From assembly GCA_022448665.1 (NCBI GenBank), contig JAKUUO010000003.1, positions 68,561-132,560 on the forward strand: 64,000 nt of DNA, read 5' to 3'. The stretch comes from Candidatus Thalassarchaeum betae. GTDB taxonomy: Archaea; Thermoplasmatota; Poseidoniia; Poseidoniales; Thalassarchaeaceae. This document shows positions 45,918-55,543 of this stretch, one piece after another (within the stretch, counting starts at the first letter, position 1; each line of letters opens with the position of its first letter). Position numbers and translations under genes: made by a program. The notes below the pieces were generated by a model, which saw nothing but the letters and a program-made list of their open reading frames with translations, was not told the origin of the DNA and did no database searches.

Positions 45918-48900
45918 TCACGCTTCTACAAGCCCGTCCACGTCGGCATCGCAGTGCATGCAGTGTCCCATAGAAACGACGTCACAGCCCTCGATCTGCC
46001 CGCCCTTGTGATACCTCGCGCCGCACTCGGAGCAAGCCCACGCCCCGCCGAGGACGATGTCTTGGCTGCATATCCAGCAGGGAACGCCGCTGCCCTCCAC
46101 TCTCTCCCCCTCGGCCAGCCCGAGGCTGTCCGCAATCTTGCTGAGTGTCTCAGTTTTGATCAGACCGCCCTTATCGGCTCCAGTCCTGGAGTAAACGAAG
46201 AAGCCGACTCCTCCGGCGAAGGCGAGTATGAGGGTTGCAACAAGTACCATCCCGAGAGCGGACATGCCCTCCTCTATCCTCGCTGGCAGCACGTCGATCT
46301 CTATGGCGAAGGTGGAGTCCTCGACATCGTTGGAATCCCCGAGTTCCACCACGAGTGTTCCATCCACCCCAGTGTTGGGTGTGAATCCGAGTTGGAAGTT
46401 ACGCGTCTCGCCGGGGCGGAGATTGACAACCACGCCATCGAGAATCAGTGCGTCCCACCCATCCGGGCCCGAGATTTGCAGGACATGGGCGATGTCCGAG
46501 TTCCCGACGTTCTTGAGGTCGAGGCGAAGCACGGTCTCGTAGCCCTCATGTGCGACCTGCTGGTTGGTGACGGTCCAACTCACTCTGGCCACGGACTCGA
46601 CCAACAGCGAGATCGAGTCACTCACCTCAACTCCCTCGCCCTCCATGACCAGAGTCACCATCGGCTCGGAGTTGGCTTCGGCCGACAGTGGGATGACGAC
46701 AGTGCACCAGACCGTAGAAGCGGCACCGGCGGAGAGGGTGGATGGGCCGATGCATGTCGATGACCAATCATCGTTAGGCACTTCCATGTAGGTTGTAGGA
46801 CGCCATGTGGTGGAGCCTTCGTTGGTAACCGTCCAACCGAGATCGAACCCAGGTGCTCCGACTGGGTGAGCGGGCACTCCGAGCGGGTAATCGGCGGTGG
46901 TTCCATCGGGGAGGGCGACAAGGTGGAAATCCAAAGTCGGCATGGCTCCGGAGAGAACATCCAGTGTCCTGTTCCAATCCACGTAGTAGCCGTCCTCGGT
47001 CGCGAACCTCAATTCGAGATCGCCGCTGACCGCTACACCGTTGCCTTGCAGGGAGACCGGCCAAACTGCTGTCTCACCGGCTGGGATGGAGGCTGGGTAC
47101 AGACCGCCTAAGACCTCCCAGCCGCCGGGAATGCTCCTCACATAAGGTTGGAAGACAATCAAGCGGTTGCCTTGGTTGTTGAACTCAATCTCGAGCTCCA
47201 GAAGAGCATCGGGTGCGATGTCGTGCTCGATGCCATCTGATGATGGAGTGGTACTGACTTGGTCGATCACCTTGACGACCAGCTGAATGTCTGCGCTCCA
47301 TGAGTCGGAGCTGACACGAGAGTGGACTATGATGGCCGCGTCGTAGACAGAGCCGGCTGGAATCATCGCGCCGGGTGGGTTGATTGTGATGTCGACGGCC
47401 CGGCCAGCGTCCTTTGCGAGCGTGCCTGTGGAGCCGTGCGAGGAGCCTGCGAAGGCCCCGAGAGTGTCTAGGCCGAGGTGCCAGCCGGCAGGGGAGACGA
47501 GTTCGACATCGTAGGTCTGAGCGCCGTTGCCCTCGTTGAAGACCAGGATCTGGAGATTTGTCGGCTCGAGCGGGCTGACTAGGAACTGCTCTCCAGGGAG
47601 GACTATGTCGGCCTCGGCCAGTATCGGGACCTCGAAGTAGAGCATCAGCTCCGAATCGATGTCGTTCTCGATGTCGGTCCCGGTCACCACCATCCGATAG
47701 AGGCCGGGCGGAGGCGGAGCCGGATGGACCACCGTCAGGCCGACGGTAGCCGTCTCGGCGGCTTCGAGGTTGAAGGTGTTCGAGGTGAACGATGTGAACC
47801 AGTCGAACTCGACGCCGTCCTGTACTCGCACGGGATCGGTGACGAGGATTGAGGCGTTGGTCTCGAACAGAGCCGTGTTCATCAGGAACAATTCCCAGGT
47901 CGTCGAGCTGTCGGTCGCATCTGCCAGAGTCATGGTGTCCTGCTCGGTGGTAACGCGAACCCCAGGTGCGCTGACCACCACCGTCTGTGACAAGTAGTTG
48001 TTCGATTCCGAGGTCTCCTCTATCGTATCGCTCGGGTCGATGTGGAAAGTGAACTCCACCACTCCCTCATGGTCAGGGGTCCAGCTCCAAGACAACTCGG
48101 CAGACTCTCCTGGGGACATGCTCAGGGTTTGAGTACCGAGCAGTTCGCTGTCGGCTCTTGCAATCACAGCGACTTCGGCTACGGAACCGGCACCTAGGTT
48201 CTGAACAGTCACAGCGACATCGACCTCCTCGCCGATCTGTGGAATCGCGGAGGTGATCTCGAATGAGTTCTGTACGAATGCTGGGTCGGGGGTCAGATCG
48301 TTCACGTTCACTCCGCGGACTGCGAGCGCGTAGGGTTGCCATGTCCGCCCACCACCATGCTGCGCATCGCGCACGCGGACCGTCCATGTGCCAGTCGCGG
48401 CGTTGTCCATCAGGACGACTTCGACGTTGTTGGTGGAGTCCTTGGTACCACCCGTGACTGAGTGGCCGTTGACGAAGGCGTTCCCCTTGTACGTGACCTG
48501 CCCGTTCGGCGATATCACCTCTAGGTCGAGGTCGTTTCTGAGTTGACTTGAGGAGGATGAGGAGCCGGGGTAGTCGGACCAGGTCAGAACCACCTTCATC
48601 GGCTCGCCGGCGCGGGTGATGTCGAAGGTGTACTCGCTCACCTGCCCGCTGGAGAGGCGTGAGCGGTCATCCACGAATATGCCGACATCGTTGTCAGGAA
48701 TTAGCGAGTCGACCAGATTGACCCTTCCCCAACCCTCGTTGTTGTTGGGGATGTCTCGGGCGCCCATGTCCATGGCACCCAGGATTAACAGTCCCTTGAC
48801 GAGGGCACTCTGAGGGGCCTGTCTGCCAGCGACCTCCATCAGGTACTCTCTGACGAGGACGGCGGCACCGGCCGCTGCTGGCGTTGCCATCGATGTCCCT

Positions 48901-50420
48901 GTATATTCGAGATACCAGTTGTTGCTCCAAGAGCCTTCTGCGTCCTGTGCCTCCTGGGCCTTGCAAGAGCGGACGTATTCTCCCGGGGCGACCAGATCCG
49001 GCTTGATCCTACCATCGTCGGTCGGTCCGCGGCTGCTCCAGTAGTACATATCGTCCGGAGCGCCGCTGTATCGGTTCTGATGAGCGCCGATGGTGATGAC
49101 GTTCTTCGCGGTGCCAGGAGGAGAGATCCCGTCGTTGCCCTCGTTGCCAGCGGCGAACAACACCGTCATCCCCTGATAAGACCAGTACTGGTCCCAAGTA
49201 GAGGTGCGGTCGTCGGCGTCCTCGGACTGAGTCGAGTAGCTGCCTGACCCGCTGCCTGCGCCCCAACTGTTGGTGTGCAAGCGAGCACCGTTGTTGTAGG
49301 CCGAGTTCAGCATGCTGTTGATGCCGTAGCTGTAGAGCGCTCCGGTGTCGTCGTCCTCCATCGCCTGGAAGTAGAGCAGGGCCTCGGGAGCGATTCCCTG
49401 GTAGGTCCCACTACTGCGGTAGCCATCACCGAGGACGGTGCAGGCTACGTGAGTTCCGTGCCCGTCAGAAGGATCTGCGGTGGATGAGTCGCCTGGGGTG
49501 ACAGACGTCAGCCCCGAGATTCTACCGGTGAAGTCACCATGATCGTTGTCGAGTCCGGAGTCGCCTACGGCGATCTTCTGTCCGCTGCCGTTTAGTCCGG
49601 TGATGAAGGTGTTATCCACGGTGTTGATTCCCATGTGGTCACGGGCCTCGTCGTTATGTAGCATCAGCAATGGCAGCGGTGCCACGTAAGCCACCGAGGG
49701 ATGCCTGACAATCTGAGAGATGTCGCTGATACTAATCTCACCCCACATCCTACCTTGCTCGGGCGACCATGCCTCTTCGAGCCATAGCGAGGCGGCGATG
49801 CTGAGAGAGTCGTCCAGACCTAGTCCGGGTTCGCTATGACGAATGAGTTCGGAGTCCTTCCAGCCGAGCACCTCGACGAGGATGGCCTCATCCCCATTAG
49901 CCTCCCAGAACATCGGGTGCACCAACAGTCCGGCTGGGACATCGTGTACGGCCTTGACCACCGAGATGCGAGTCAACTCAGCGAGTTGGCCGGGGGAACC
50001 TTGGACGAGGAATCCTGATGGAGGAATGGTAGACCGTATCTCGACTTCAACTGCATCTAGCATCTCCTGTCTGGCATCCCAGAGGCCGGCCTCACCATCG
50101 ACGAGGACGACAGCCAGATCGGAGCGAGCCTCGGCCAGTTGGGAGCTCATCGCGACCTCGGGAAGGAGTCCGGCCTCGGTGTAGACTCCAATCGTTGAGT
50201 CGGCGCGGACGGAACGGATGTCCTCGTAGCCAGAGTAGATGTTCGGAGCGCCAAGGTCCTGAATGCTGTCAGGGTCTGGAGAGATCTCTATTCTCTCCGC
50301 TGCCGAATCCAGTGCCAAGCCCTCTCCGGAGGAGTTGTCATAGGACGATGACTGGTCGAGAATAGGGATGTAGGACAGTAGCAAAACCGCCATCACGACA
50401 GAGACTGAGCGCTTTGTCAT
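45918..50420 (-). CDS. Giant membrane-anchored subtilisin-family protease with cytosolic zinc domain
   Basis: 1500 residues. Signal peptide (VVMAVLLLSYIPIL), a propeptide-like region, then an S8 catalytic domain with VGDSGLDNDHG (Asp about 287), DGHGTHVACTV (His about 323) and GTSMATPAAAG (Ser about 509), a jelly-roll domain after it, a CARDB domain ending DPSDTIEETSESNN, several more beta-sandwich domains, one helix (LVATLILAFAGGVGFFVY) and a cytosolic Cys/His-rich tail: CWIC, CSEC, H, C, H, CMHC. The tail looks like a RING or treble-clef zinc module. Probably degrades extracellular protein; why it needs a cytosolic zinc module is unknown. ATG 50420 is chosen over 50444. Confidence 0.9.
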   Translation of the reverse strand: MTKRSVSVVMAVLLLSYIPILDQSSSYDNSSGEGLALDSAAERIEISPDPDSIQDLGAPNIYSGYEDIRSVRADSTIGVYTEAGLLPEVAMSSQLAEARSDLAVVLVDGEAGLWDARQEMLDAVEVEIRSTIPPSGFLVQGSPGQLAELTRISVVKAVHDVPAGLLVHPMFWEANGDEAILVEVLGWKDSELIRHSEPGLGLDDSLSIAASLWLEEAWSPEQGRMWGEISISDISQIVRHPSVAYVAPLPLLMLHNDEARDHMGINTVDNTFITGLNGSGQKIAVGDSGLDNDHGDFTGRISGLTSVTPGDSSTADPSDGHGTHVACTVLGDGYRSSGTYQGIAPEALLYFQAMEDDDTGALYSYGINSMLNSAYNNGARLHTNSWGAGSGSGSYSTQSEDADDRTSTWDQYWSYQGMTVLFAAGNEGNDGISPPGTAKNVITIGAHQNRYSGAPDDMYYWSSRGPTDDGRIKPDLVAPGEYVRSCKAQEAQDAEGSWSNNWYLEYTGTSMATPAAAGAAVLVREYLMEVAGRQAPQSALVKGLLILGAMDMGARDIPNNNEGWGRVNLVDSLIPDNDVGIFVDDRSRLSSGQVSEYTFDITRAGEPMKVVLTWSDYPGSSSSSSQLRNDLDLEVISPNGQVTYKGNAFVNGHSVTGGTKDSTNNVEVVLMDNAATGTWTVRVRDAQHGGGRTWQPYALAVRGVNVNDLTPDPAFVQNSFEITSAIPQIGEEVDVAVTVQNLGAGSVAEVAVIARADSELLGTQTLSMSPGESAELSWSWTPDHEGVVEFTFHIDPSDTIEETSESNNYLSQTVVVSAPGVRVTTEQDTMTLADATDSSTTWELFLMNTALFETNASILVTDPVRVQDGVEFDWFTSFTSNTFNLEAAETATVGLTVVHPAPPPPGLYRMVVTGTDIENDIDSELMLYFEVPILAEADIVLPGEQFLVSPLEPTNLQILVFNEGNGAQTYDVELVSPAGWHLGLDTLGAFAGSSHGSTGTLAKDAGRAVDITINPPGAMIPAGSVYDAAIIVHSRVSSDSWSADIQLVVKVIDQVSTTPSSDGIEHDIAPDALLELEIEFNNQGNRLIVFQPYVRSIPGGWEVLGGLYPASIPAGETAVWPVSLQGNGVAVSGDLELRFATEDGYYVDWNRTLDVLSGAMPTLDFHLVALPDGTTADYPLGVPAHPVGAPGFDLGWTVTNEGSTTWRPTTYMEVPNDDWSSTCIGPSTLSAGAASTVWCTVVIPLSAEANSEPMVTLVMEGEGVEVSDSISLLVESVARVSWTVTNQQVAHEGYETVLRLDLKNVGNSDIAHVLQISGPDGWDALILDGVVVNLRPGETRNFQLGFTPNTGVDGTLVVELGDSNDVEDSTFAIEIDVLPARIEEGMSALGMVLVATLILAFAGGVGFFVYSRTGADKGGLIKTETLSKIADSLGLAEGERVEGSGVPCWICSQDIVLGGAWACSECGARYHKGGQIEGCDVVSMGHCMHCDADVDGLVEA

Positions 50421-50453
50421 CGGCTCTCGCCTTCTCGTAACCAATTTGAGCGT

Positions 50454-50472
50454 ATGGGTTCTCTGAACCCAT
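50454..50472 (-). repeat. Stem-loop upstream of the subtilase (AGA loop)
   Basis: ATGGGTTC / GAACCCAT, perfect 8-bp stem; sense loop AGA closed by C-G. It lies 22 nt after the preceding stop and 33 nt before the subtilase ATG, in a 74-bp junction with no other structure. Confidence 0.7.
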
Positions 50473-50494
50473 CAATAGTCATGCTTGATACTGC

Positions 50495-51076
50495 TCAGAG
50501 GAAGCGGTACGGCGACTTGTCGACGAACATCTCCATCGTCCACTCCCCTACATCGTGGGTCCAACGCTCGGAGCGATCACCGCCGTAGTACTCGTAGTTC
50601 AGAAGTATCTCGATGGTGTAGTTCTCCCATACCGAAGTCCCGTTGACGAGCAGCTCGAGGTCGTCCCCTGCGACTGAGGTATGGGCCGACAGGGAATCCC
50701 TGTTGAAAATCGATCGATCGACTTCGATGCCGTTAGAATCGACGAACCTGATGTGCAGGTTGATGTCCTCGATCGTCCTGCTGCCCTTGTTGTCCAGTTC
50801 CACCAGCACGACGTGTCCGGGACCGCCCTGACGATACACCACATCGACGCTGACCCTGTCGTACGGGACTAACCACGTCAAAACGAACAGGCTCGTAGCG
50901 AGCAGGAGAACGGCTGCGATTGAAGCGAAAATGACTCTGGTCGATGAGATGTGCCTCTTGGCACGTTCCTCGATTTCCTTGGCGCCTTCCTCGATTTTTT
51001 CCAGTACATCATGAGCGATCCTCGTGTCCTCATCCTCATTACTCTCATCTTCACTCAACCTCTCCAGCAGACCCAT
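50495..51076 (-). CDS. Small membrane-anchored protein, unknown function
   Basis: 193 residues from ATG 51076: an acidic, helical cytosolic N-terminus (about 40 residues, possible short coiled coil EKIEEGAKEIEERAKRH), one helix (VIFASIAAVLLLATSLFVLTW), then an external beta-rich domain of about 120 residues with a NEW3/Ig-like feel (VELDNKGSRTIEDINLHIRF). No family recognised. The start is one base after the stop of the 1462-residue gene, with GGGGGGTG before it, so it is translationally coupled to it and may be its membrane partner. Confidence 0.78.
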   Translation of the reverse strand: MGLLERLSEDESNEDEDTRIAHDVLEKIEEGAKEIEERAKRHISSTRVIFASIAAVLLLATSLFVLTWLVPYDRVSVDVVYRQGGPGHVVLVELDNKGSRTIEDINLHIRFVDSNGIEVDRSIFNRDSLSAHTSVAGDDLELLVNGTSVWENYTIEILLNYEYYGGDRSERWTHDVGEWTMEMFVDKSPYRFL

Positions 51077-51077
51077 T

Positions 51078-54000
51078 TCAAGCACCCCCCAGTAAAGTCG
51101 CCAGCAGAGTCAGAATCGCAGAGGAGAACGGTTCGGGCACCATCACGTGCTTCGTGGAGCCGTCGAGTCCCGGGACCATGTTCAATAGTGACAAGTCGGA
51201 AGCCATGCCATTCACCCCGAGGGTGGTTCCCGTCGGGACTCCTCCGGTTATCTGAGCGTCCAGTAGAACGCCTCGGAGGTCCCAGTCGGTGCCTTCGACT
51301 TGAGCAGACGCTCGAGCCGAGGCGATGATTCTCCCGCCTTGCACGTCATCGACCTCGATGATGCTGTACTGCCCCACAATCTCCCTGACGTGTATGGTGG
51401 CCTTCCGCAGGTTCTCTCCCATGGCCTCCATCTCGTCGAGGACGATGGGTGGAGTCGCTGGGACGTTGCTCATTCGGAGATAGAGTCTCTCCACGCCCTC
51501 GCCACTCGATCTGATGGTCAGGCCAAAGTCACTGGTGGGGCCGATTTCCATCCTATCGGTCATTCCCTGAGCCAGTAAGATGGTGTCGCCCCTCTTGTTG
51601 ATGGCCCTTCCGAAAGCCTCGATGTAGAGTGACATGCCTTCATCGGAGGCCGTGAAGTCGAGGACGGACGACCCTTGGAAGGCTATGTTCTGCGTGATGT
51701 CGAAGGTCAGGTCGGGTGCCGTCGAAAGGCTGATCGAACCGGGCACCTCGGTCAGGAAGACTGTCGCAGGCCACCAAGCATCCTCCATCCACTGCATCTG
51801 CTGCAGCATGATGGCCCCTACTGCGGTGCCATCACGACGATATTCCTCGGGCACCGTCATGTCGAGCGATACCGCGGTTCCGATGCTGGACTGCAGGTCG
51901 ACTGCCTCTGGGAGATCATGGATCATAATCTCAGTCCTACTGCCGGCTTCCCTGTTGATCAACAGGGCGTGAACCCAATCAAGTCGATTGGACATCCAGT
52001 AGTGGGTCGTGGTCCCAACCTCTGTGATACCGCCTGTCGTCCTAATCTCGAATATCGAATCGATGAGCAGCGAAGTCGGCTCACCCACATTCAGGCCCTG
52101 CAGAGTGACCAGCAGATCCTGGCCGTTGATTCCATATGCGTGAACCATCAACTCGCTGTGCGCAGGCACCCAATCCTCGAGTCCCATGCTGATTGCCCAG
52201 TCCTGACCGTTGAAGGTGGGCGCCCTGCTGACTGAGATGTCGATAGTCGGAGGCAGGTTGGGCAGCCAGGTCCTGAGGTGGAAGCCGTCTGCTATGCCGT
52301 TGGGTGATGATTGAAACGCTATGCCGTGGACCCACGGGGGAGCATCTACGGAACTATCCCCATGGATGGCCTCGACTGTGAGATCGAAAGCGGCGTCAGC
52401 GTTCAATCTGATACCGAAGGAGAAGCCATCGTCCTCGGACTCGGCACCCGTGGATATGTCCGAGGTGATCCCTGAGAGGACGCTGTTGACAGAGCGACCG
52501 AGGTCGGCGAACCCACTGATGAAGAAAGCGACTCCAGACAGTCCGTTGGAGGTGTTGAACTCTGGGACCGCGAGTGCTGATTCCGCGTCTGCCCCCGTGG
52601 GTATCTCGACCGATACCGAGGAAGGGAGCGGATCGATGGAAGCGAGCACAGAGAGCGCGTCGTCGCCTTGTGTGGGTGCATGATCGACATTGATGCTGAG
52701 CTGTCTGTCTCCGGCCACTGACATGTGGGCGGTGCCACGGCCCGCTGGACCGGTCGCGCCTTCCTCGTCGGGTGCTGTCCAACTGACCTCACTGAGACCT
52801 GTCAGCCTAGTCGAGATGGTCGAAGTCTCTGAGACCGGGTCGTGGTGGAACAGGAAGTGGTCACCGGTCATGGTCACCGGCTCGGAGGCGTTGCTGACCT
52901 GGGCCTCGATGGATGATATCGGTGTGGAGGAGGACCAGCCGGTTACCGTGCCGAAGGTCGTGGTGAAACTGTCTGGAACTCCAATGATGTGCGCGGCTTG
53001 GCGGTGGGTTCCGTCCAAGCCGGCGTAGACGATGGAATCGATGCCGGTCGAGGCCGTGTACTGCATTCCCTCGGGGGTGATGCGAGTGGAGAGATTGTCG
53101 GGTATGTCACTCATGATCAGCGACTGGTAGGAGGCTCCTTCGAGTAGGGCCGGGGGATGTTCGATGTAGGTGAACCCGAACGACTCGTCCGATGCCGTTC
53201 GGAGGGTCACGGTCTGCTCGTCGAGATCGTTGTCATCGACTAGCGAGAATGCGATCAGTCCGCTGAATCTGATGCTGGCCGCTACCGGAACCAGCGGCTC
53301 TACGGGACCGTTGCGGCCATCGACCGTAGCGAGGTCCCTGTCCTTAGCCAGCATCAGATGGTCGCCTGGCAGGACCGGGTGAGTGCTGGAGCCTATCTGG
53401 ACCGAGATGTAGTCGATAGGCATGTCGGAGCGGGTGACGAGCCAGTTGTCGTTGAGCAGGAGGTGGAACGAGCGCCCCTCCAGACCGCTGGTGCCATCGG
53501 CACCACCGCTGATGACATCGACCACGGCCGATGGAATGTCATTCAGCACGTTGCCGATGTCTAGGAACAAATCGACTATGTTGATCAGGACGTTGTCCAT
53601 GATCTTCGAGACGAAGTCCAGACTGTCCTCCGAGTCCAAACTCGTTTCGACCTCGTCGCTGCCCCCCAGTTCGAAGGAGCCGTATAGGACCGCAGCGGTA
53701 GGCACGTTCCTCGCCGAGATGTGGATCTTCCTGTGATCGTCGACGGCGCCCTCGCGGAGGAACCACGAGTCATAATCGATCTCCTCGATGGATTGGACGG
53801 AACGTAGCAGAATAAGCGTCTTCGGCGGATTGGCCGGATTGACCGGCAACGTTGGGTCGTTGACATTCTGACTGTCGTCGCGAGAGAAGTTCTTGATCCC
53901 GATAATCAAGCCCAAGCGCTCTGGCAGATCACCGGGCAGTTCCGACTGCGATCCGTCGGAGCCCAGCATCGTGAAAACTCTCTGGATCTCGCCCTCGGAC

Positions 54001-55466
54001 AGAGACCCAGCGGGCATCCCACGTAGCCAGCCGACTGAGTCAGTGACATTGCCTCGACCACCACCTGCGGACTCCTCCGGAGGGAGCTCGGAACGGTTCT
54101 CGTGGAAGTGGATATGGAGATCGGTCCTCTCGTCAGCCCAGTACTCGAGGGTGTCCAGACCATCTTCTCCGTCGACCAATCCATTCTCCGGCAGAACGCT
54201 ATCGGTCCTGATGACGATTTCTACCTGTTCGGGGAGTATGACTGCATCCTTGTTGGGGTGTAGTGAGAGCTCGATGTAAGCGAGTTCCCACAGGTCTCTG
54301 TCCCCACTGTCGTCGGGTGGTGAGAAGTGCAGGTACCCGAAGCCTGCGGCAACGCCGCAGTTCAGTTCCAGGTGTGAGGCGTACAGCAGTTCGTCCGGCG
54401 AGTATCGGTCGGGGCAGGTCGACTGTCCGTCATTGCTGATTCCTATGGCATAGGGGGCGGAAATCGATGCGAAGGTGATTCCAGACTCATCGACGCCCGA
54501 GTTGACGATGCCGAGTGTAAGGGCCTGGATTAACGTGACTATGAGGTCCGACCCGGCGCCTGTGACGTCGAAGTAGAATCTCTCTATCCCTATCCTCAAT
54601 GTGAAATCGTTGGGCTGGGTCGTGAATCGGGAATCAACGACCCAGATGTAGGTCTCCCCCTCTCCCAGTGCGAGGATAGAGTCCGGTCCGGAATAGGCGA
54701 AGGCTTTGATCAGGGAGACCTGGAGTTTGTCCATGTCATCCCAGTCTGGGTCGTTCTGGCTCGAGTCCAGAACCTTGACCGAGTAGGATATCCCCGGCTC
54801 GATCCAAAGCACCCCGTCTTCGACACCCCAGCCGCCAAGGAACTCCCAGGCGATTTTGAGGCCGACCTCGATGTCTTCGTCGCCGTCGTTGTCGATATCG
54901 ACTTCGTGCAGAAGCGGATCCGAGTTGACATCCAAGAGCGACAGTAGATTGGAGGAGAATGTGACGACCTCGAAACTCTCGATGACGTCGCCATCGAGGT
55001 TGGTGTATTGGGTCCAGATTACGTAGTCAGTGATGTTCAGCAGAGTCTGCCATATGTTGTCCACCTGTCCAGGAGGCCTACTGCCGGGATCGACGAGGAG
55101 TTGGTAGGGGCCGGGGTGTACGGGATCTGGGGGTCTTGTGACCACCATCGTCGCCCCTTCGATGGCGCCATCGACGTCTGCGAGGGGATCTGCCGAGCCG
55201 GTGGGAGTGACTGAGTTGCTGATGCCTTCGATCGTCGGGCCGGCCATCTGCCCAACGGAGTTGCTATCCAGAGCCTCCTGTCGCTCCTCCAGTACCTCCG
55301 ACAGTCGATCTAGAATCTCGAAGTTCTGCGATTCTATCCTAGCCTCACCGCTGACGCTGGCGATTGGTGAGACGATGGGCAGTAGGAAGAGCAGGACCAT
55401 CAGTAGGGTATGTGAATGAGACAACGCAGGAGCTCGATGCACGAGCCGTACAGAGGTGTTGTCCAT
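51078..55466 (-). CDS. Giant exported protein (1462 aa), unknown function, VPEP-like C-terminal tail
   Basis: Signal sequence (LLMVLLFLLPIVSPIASVSG) followed by about 1430 residues of acidic, beta-rich extracellular sequence. One calcium-type stretch is seen (EVDIDNDGDEDIEVGL). No enzymatic motif is recognised. The C-terminus reads MVPEPFSSAILTLLATLLGG, a short hydrophobic end preceded by VPEP, recalling PEP-CTERM sorting tails but lacking the final basic cluster. It could be processed by a sorting enzyme or simply embed. Immediately upstream of the 193-residue membrane protein. ATG 55466 sits 3 nt after a stem-loop that contains its ribosome site. Confidence 0.85.
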   Translation of the reverse strand: MDNTSVRLVHRAPALSHSHTLLMVLLFLLPIVSPIASVSGEARIESQNFEILDRLSEVLEERQEALDSNSVGQMAGPTIEGISNSVTPTGSADPLADVDGAIEGATMVVTRPPDPVHPGPYQLLVDPGSRPPGQVDNIWQTLLNITDYVIWTQYTNLDGDVIESFEVVTFSSNLLSLLDVNSDPLLHEVDIDNDGDEDIEVGLKIAWEFLGGWGVEDGVLWIEPGISYSVKVLDSSQNDPDWDDMDKLQVSLIKAFAYSGPDSILALGEGETYIWVVDSRFTTQPNDFTLRIGIERFYFDVTGAGSDLIVTLIQALTLGIVNSGVDESGITFASISAPYAIGISNDGQSTCPDRYSPDELLYASHLELNCGVAAGFGYLHFSPPDDSGDRDLWELAYIELSLHPNKDAVILPEQVEIVIRTDSVLPENGLVDGEDGLDTLEYWADERTDLHIHFHENRSELPPEESAGGGRGNVTDSVGWLRGMPAGSLSEGEIQRVFTMLGSDGSQSELPGDLPERLGLIIGIKNFSRDDSQNVNDPTLPVNPANPPKTLILLRSVQSIEEIDYDSWFLREGAVDDHRKIHISARNVPTAAVLYGSFELGGSDEVETSLDSEDSLDFVSKIMDNVLINIVDLFLDIGNVLNDIPSAVVDVISGGADGTSGLEGRSFHLLLNDNWLVTRSDMPIDYISVQIGSSTHPVLPGDHLMLAKDRDLATVDGRNGPVEPLVPVAASIRFSGLIAFSLVDDNDLDEQTVTLRTASDESFGFTYIEHPPALLEGASYQSLIMSDIPDNLSTRITPEGMQYTASTGIDSIVYAGLDGTHRQAAHIIGVPDSFTTTFGTVTGWSSSTPISSIEAQVSNASEPVTMTGDHFLFHHDPVSETSTISTRLTGLSEVSWTAPDEEGATGPAGRGTAHMSVAGDRQLSINVDHAPTQGDDALSVLASIDPLPSSVSVEIPTGADAESALAVPEFNTSNGLSGVAFFISGFADLGRSVNSVLSGITSDISTGAESEDDGFSFGIRLNADAAFDLTVEAIHGDSSVDAPPWVHGIAFQSSPNGIADGFHLRTWLPNLPPTIDISVSRAPTFNGQDWAISMGLEDWVPAHSELMVHAYGINGQDLLVTLQGLNVGEPTSLLIDSIFEIRTTGGITEVGTTTHYWMSNRLDWVHALLINREAGSRTEIMIHDLPEAVDLQSSIGTAVSLDMTVPEEYRRDGTAVGAIMLQQMQWMEDAWWPATVFLTEVPGSISLSTAPDLTFDITQNIAFQGSSVLDFTASDEGMSLYIEAFGRAINKRGDTILLAQGMTDRMEIGPTSDFGLTIRSSGEGVERLYLRMSNVPATPPIVLDEMEAMGENLRKATIHVREIVGQYSIIEVDDVQGGRIIASARASAQVEGTDWDLRGVLLDAQITGGVPTGTTLGVNGMASDLSLLNMVPGLDGSTKHVMVPEPFSSAILTLLATLLGGA

Positions 55467-55469
55467 GCT

Positions 55470-55488
55470 CGCACCTCCTAGAGGTGCG
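55470..55488 (-). repeat. Stem-loop masking the ribosome site of the 1462-aa gene (UAG loop)
   Basis: CGCACCTC / GAGGTGCG with sense loop TAG. The 3-prime arm includes GGAGGTG, the Shine-Dalgarno sequence, paired to CACCTC; AGC and then ATG follow. Translation would need the hairpin to open. Architecture matches the serS leader. Confidence 0.78.
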
Positions 55489-55491
55489 CTA

Positions 55492-55541
55492 TAGGGTATT
55501 GCCCTACAGGAACGCCCTCTGCATCGTTTGCAGACCAGAGG
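55492..55541 (-). other. Further secondary structure in the same junction
   Basis: Two additional repeats lie between the PKD-protein stop and the previous stem-loop: TAGGG/CCCTA (55492-55506) and CTGCA/TGCAG with a TCGTT loop (55519-55533), the latter inside a looser CCCTCTG/CAGAGGG pairing. The whole 77-bp junction is therefore highly structured. Neither is followed by a T-run. Confidence 0.45.
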
Positions 55542-55543
55542 GG

